Positions 7,201 through 9,143 of a stretch of 9,143 bases of DNA are shown in pieces. Every line of letters starts with the position of its first letter. Positions within the stretch are counted from its first letter, which is position 1. This DNA comes from Flavimaricola sp. Its GTDB lineage: Bacteria; Pseudomonadota; Alphaproteobacteria; Rhodobacterales; Rhodobacteraceae. The notes under the pieces are model-generated. The model worked only from the letters and a program-made list of their open reading frames with translations, ran no database searches and was not told the DNA's origin. A program made the translations under genes and the position numbers. The stretch spans positions 1 to 9,143 of the forward strand of contig JALZWD010000050.1 of assembly GCA_023300365.1 (NCBI GenBank). Reading direction: 5' to 3'.

Positions 7201-7575
7201 GCCCGCGCAGAAGGAGTGGATGGTTTGAATACGAAGGCCGCCGGGTGTTTCGATGGCGCGGGCGAAAAGGGTGCGGGCGTGGTCAAGATCATTTGACGTC
7301 GCCCCCAATTCGGCCAGCTCGCCGAGCAACTCGGCGTCGGGCATCATCGCCCATTTTCCAAGACGGTCAAACAAGCGGTTTTGCATCTCGCTTGCCGCGG
7401 CTTTGGTATAGGTCAGGCAAAGGATGTGGAGTGGATCAACATCATCCAAAAGCAACCGCGCGACACGGTCGGTGAGGACGCGGGTTTTGCCAGAACCGGC
7501 GTTGGCCGAAAGCCATGTTGAATTTGCGGGGTTGGCCGCGCGGACCTGTTTTTCGGTGGCATCATTGCGGATCAT
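4210..7575 (-). CDS. addA: Double-strand break repair helicase-nuclease subunit AddA
   Basis: AddA is the UvrD-like (SF1A) helicase-nuclease subunit of AddAB, the counterpart of RecBCD in many alphaproteobacteria. It unwinds and trims DNA ends so that RecA can load. The 1121-aa protein carries the helicase motifs in order: Walker A ANAGSGKT (24-31), Ia TYTKAAASEM (55-64), II VDEAQD (388-393), III VGDKKQSIYSFQGAD (426-440), IV EHSFRS (468-473), V VHGAKGLEAP (774-783) and VI LYVAMTRA (840-847). The C-terminal PD-(D/E)xK nuclease is intact: His964, Asp1042 (HGAIDRL), Asp1055-Tyr-Lys1057 (AIDYKSN) and QMGAY (1076-1080), so both activities should be present. I chose ATG 7575 because GAGGTG lies 5 nt upstream and because it forms an ATGA overlap with the addB stop, a typical coupled start. 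The frame extends further upstream, but only into addB. trxA follows. Confidence 0.97.
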   Translation of the reverse strand: MIRNDATEKQVRAANPANSTWLSANAGSGKTRVLTDRVARLLLDDVDPLHILCLTYTKAAASEMQNRLFDRLGKWAMMPDAELLGELAELGATSNDLDHARTLFARAIETPGGLRIQTIHSFCAGLLRRFPLEAKISPQFKEMEDQQAAQLRSEIVDQMSIEAPALVAGIAGHVSDEGLDRLLQAIANKRDFFTGNTTDNDLRRIYELGPKTGLADVINGAIESADKATADAVKEAFCGQSKTYTGFAQRLTALPFDAPDLSTYHALCKEFLYQSGDKFGQSKSVNFPQSNHTKAVEALGDATQSLHDWMDRVEQAHNLERSLKAFARTRALYAFATSFIARYEAAKLARGLLDFDDLIRNARTLLGKSDVAQWVLFRLDGGIDHILVDEAQDTSPIQWEVISSLAQEFSAGIGAGDDRARTIFVVGDKKQSIYSFQGADPAGFDKMRDHFDTGLGHVGQALNTLELEHSFRSSSAILNAVDTVFRGEHTDFEWDDTPHRAFKSDMPGRVDIWPVLEQTEDPKDEFDWTAPIDTVSEQDVNVRLAQMIACEIKRMIREDTIPVENGHTGTYNHRPITEGDVLILVQRRSDLFGEIIRACKAAKLNIAGADRLKVGAELAVKDITSLLRFLALAEDDLSLAEALRSPLFGWSEQDLYSLAQSRAKGVYLWTALRNSDAHPQTREILDDLRKQSDFMRPYDLINRLLTRHDGRRRLLARLGSEAEDGIDALLSQALGYESSAIPGLTGFLEWMQAGDLEIKRQLDSAEDRIRVMTVHGAKGLEAPIVFLPDTGKRKQPSADLLLDADDMLHWSTKSADTPHKMQTLKDARRTKQEEERRRLLYVAMTRAESWLIVCGVEVKNNKDAYSWHDMIAAGLNHLGQTDTTFPSGPGKRYGTGDWNSGTHQETQAPKAAVIAAQSDFPILPQHDIAAETKSPSDLGGPKALPGETDETRADEAMDRGTFIHLLLEHLPGISPDKQLETATALAQSSQAAGLSGISEMIADTLGLLAAPHLADIFAPHSLSEVEITADLPHLGRLHGAIDRLIVDGDTVTAIDYKSNRIVPTTPQETPEGLLRQMGAYHAMLERVWPNHEIKTAILWTATATLMPMPAPLISNALTRAT

Positions 7576-9143
7576 TTGAGCACCTCGGGGGTGACGTCGG
7601 TTGATTGGTCCCATTCGCCAAATCGCGAGAGGTGGTCGTAGTCGCCATCATAGGTGATGAACTGGGGCGATAGACGCGCGGAGTAGCCTCTGTCTGGGTC
7701 TTGCCATTTGCTGATGAGGTCGCGCAGTTGCGACCAGACCAAATCCGGGGGCAGATCGTCGAGCGGCACCCGGACTTCGGATGGCGATGTGCCAAGACCG
7801 ATATAGCTGGCCGCCAGAACAGCGCGTGGTCCAAGATTTTCAAAGCCGCCTTGTGCAATCATCGCGGCCTCAAGGAGGAGTTGTTTGTCAAAACTGCGCT
7901 GTTGTTTCTCGGTTGGTGGCTTGCCGGTTTTGTAGTCATAGAGCACCGCTTGGCCATCGGGGGAAAGATCGATCCGGTCGGCATAGCCAAACAGCGTGAA
8001 GCCAAGATCGTCGATCGTGACGGTGCCTTTGGCCTCGAACATATTGGCGGGTGCTGCGGTCTGGCGGCGAATGATCTCGGTGGTTAGGAACCAGTCGGCA
8101 ATGCCGTCAATTCGTGCCAGCCAGAGATGACGGTTGGTTGGCCATGGGCAGGCCGCATCCAAGACCGTTTGGGCCGTGGCCATCAATTCATCTCGGGCGC
8201 TGGGCGCGGCGGGATCGGCGCAATGCTTGATGAATTCTTCGAATACCTGATGCAGGACGGTGCCGCGCAGGGGTGCGTCGGCGGTGGGCGTGAGCGGATT
8301 GAGAGCAGAGAGCCGCAAAATTTTGGCCGCGTAAATCGCATAAGGATCGCGGATCAGCCGGGTGATTGAGGTCACGGAAAGCGCATTGGGGCGGTGGTCT
8401 AGGGGCGGTTGAGGCGAGGGGCGCGGCGCCGCATCGGCGATGGGCGTATCGGACAATTGTTTCGCCGCTGCGATCCACGTGTTGCCGCGTGCGCGCATGT
8501 GATCGAGGGCCTCGGGGCCGCCTTGTTCGGGCAAGCCACCAAGCAAATTGGTGATCCTGTTGATCCAACGGGACGGGACGGTTTGGCTATCGTCCGAGCG
8601 AATGGCGCGGGTGATCCAGACGTCTTTGCCTGCGACAGCTTGGGTAAAATCATGCGCGGCAAGGCCAATACGCCGTTCGGGCAGCAAAAGGCCCGCCTTG
8701 GCGCGCATCACACGGTTAAGCCAAGGATCGGGTTTTGGGGCCTCGGGCCACGACCCTTCGTTAAGGCTGGCGAGGATGATCAAGTCGGCGCTTTGAACCC
8801 GCGCCTCGAGGGTGCCCCAAATGAGGATATTGGGATGGCCGCGATCCCTGTCGCGGACTTCGCCGCCGTTCAAAAGTGTGTTGACGAGGGCGGCGTAATC
8901 ACTGGGGGAAAGTATGCCGCCGGCATCGGCATGTTGGCCGAGATCATCGAACAGGCGCTTGGCGGTTCTGCCGGCGGCTTGGTCCCAAAGCGCGCCGCTT
9001 GCCGAGGTGTCGGGACCGGCGGCGAGGGCCGAACTTACCCGGAGGTGATGCTTGAGGTGGTGTTCCAGCGGGGCCATGCCCACGTCGTGGCAGCCCTCAA
9101 GTGTTGTGCCCAACCAATGCGCCCAAGCGGCGCGGCCCGGATC
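7572..9143 (-). CDS. addB: Double-strand break repair protein AddB, C-terminal part
   Basis: The frame runs open to the right edge, so only the last 523 residues are present; alphaproteobacterial AddB is about 1000 aa, so roughly the N-terminal half is missing. AddB is the second subunit of AddAB: a helicase-like scaffold with its own nuclease that cuts the opposite strand. Seen here are a segment typical of the family (ILIWGTLEARVQSADLIIL, then LNEGSWPEAP) and a PD-(D/E)xK nuclease with HQVFEEF, GYADRIDL and YDYKTGKPP (the DYK near residues 403-405 of this fragment), then KQLLLEAAM. The tail contains DYDHLSRFGEWD, characteristic of the alphaproteobacterial form. No cysteines occur after the DYK motif, so the C-terminal part of the Fe-S cluster known from Bacillus AddB is absent. 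The stop TGA overlaps the addA ATG (ATGA). Confidence 0.95.
   Translation of the reverse strand, partial: DPGRAAWAHWLGTTLEGCHDVGMAPLEHHLKHHLRVSSALAAGPDTSASGALWDQAAGRTAKRLFDDLGQHADAGGILSPSDYAALVNTLLNGGEVRDRDRGHPNILIWGTLEARVQSADLIILASLNEGSWPEAPKPDPWLNRVMRAKAGLLLPERRIGLAAHDFTQAVAGKDVWITRAIRSDDSQTVPSRWINRITNLLGGLPEQGGPEALDHMRARGNTWIAAAKQLSDTPIADAAPRPSPQPPLDHRPNALSVTSITRLIRDPYAIYAAKILRLSALNPLTPTADAPLRGTVLHQVFEEFIKHCADPAAPSARDELMATAQTVLDAACPWPTNRHLWLARIDGIADWFLTTEIIRRQTAAPANMFEAKGTVTIDDLGFTLFGYADRIDLSPDGQAVLYDYKTGKPPTEKQQRSFDKQLLLEAAMIAQGGFENLGPRAVLAASYIGLGTSPSEVRVPLDDLPPDLVWSQLRDLISKWQDPDRGYSARLSPQFITYDGDYDHLSRFGEWDQSTDVTPEVLK

Noticed and set aside
6754..7296. 180-codon plus-strand open frame opposite addA
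   Set aside because: Antisense to the conserved N-terminal half of AddA; no family resemblance or convincing ribosome binding site, so treated as a shadow frame.

Overview
The window looks like chromosomal DNA from an alphaproteobacterium, most likely a marine Rhodobacterales (Roseobacter-type) species. This rests on the protein wording (an HslU beginning [10 protein letters not shown], an AddB ending in a DYDHLSRFGEW-type tail), the gene order addB-addA-trxA next to hslV and hslU, and fairly high GC. Almost everything is housekeeping and lies on the minus strand. I see no mobile element, CRISPR array, tRNA or rRNA.

Layout from left to right: (1) the last 47 codons of a plus-strand protein whose tail resembles the C-terminus of RTX/type I-secreted proteins; (2) a strong hairpin terminator between this gene and the convergent hslU; (3) hslU on the minus strand, preceded by a polytopic membrane protein (DUF2157-like) whose stop codon overlaps the hslU ribosome binding site; (4) a 166-bp divergent intergenic region; (5) a plus-strand gene for a small exported single-DM13-domain protein; (6) hslV on the minus strand, whose TAA overlaps the TAA of the DM13 gene in one palindromic TTAA; (7) a short intergenic stretch with a heat-shock (sigma-32-like) promoter candidate for hslV and the intrinsic terminator of trxA; (8) trxA; (9) addA; (10) the C-terminal half of addB, which runs off the right edge. 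There is no gene-free stretch over 300 bases.

Functionally there are two modules. addB-addA (ATGA overlap) encodes the AddAB helicase-nuclease for double-strand break processing, with trxA just downstream and closed by a terminator. hslV and hslU encode the HslVU (ClpQY) ATP-dependent protease. Its two subunit genes are usually adjacent, but here they are separated by a same-strand membrane-protein gene and an opposite-strand DM13 gene. That split, and the lack of any room for a terminator after hslV, is the most unusual thing in the window. It suggests either independent control of the subunits or a non-contiguous operon. I found no strong evidence of an entirely new system; the DM13 and DUF2157-like genes are the least characterised parts.
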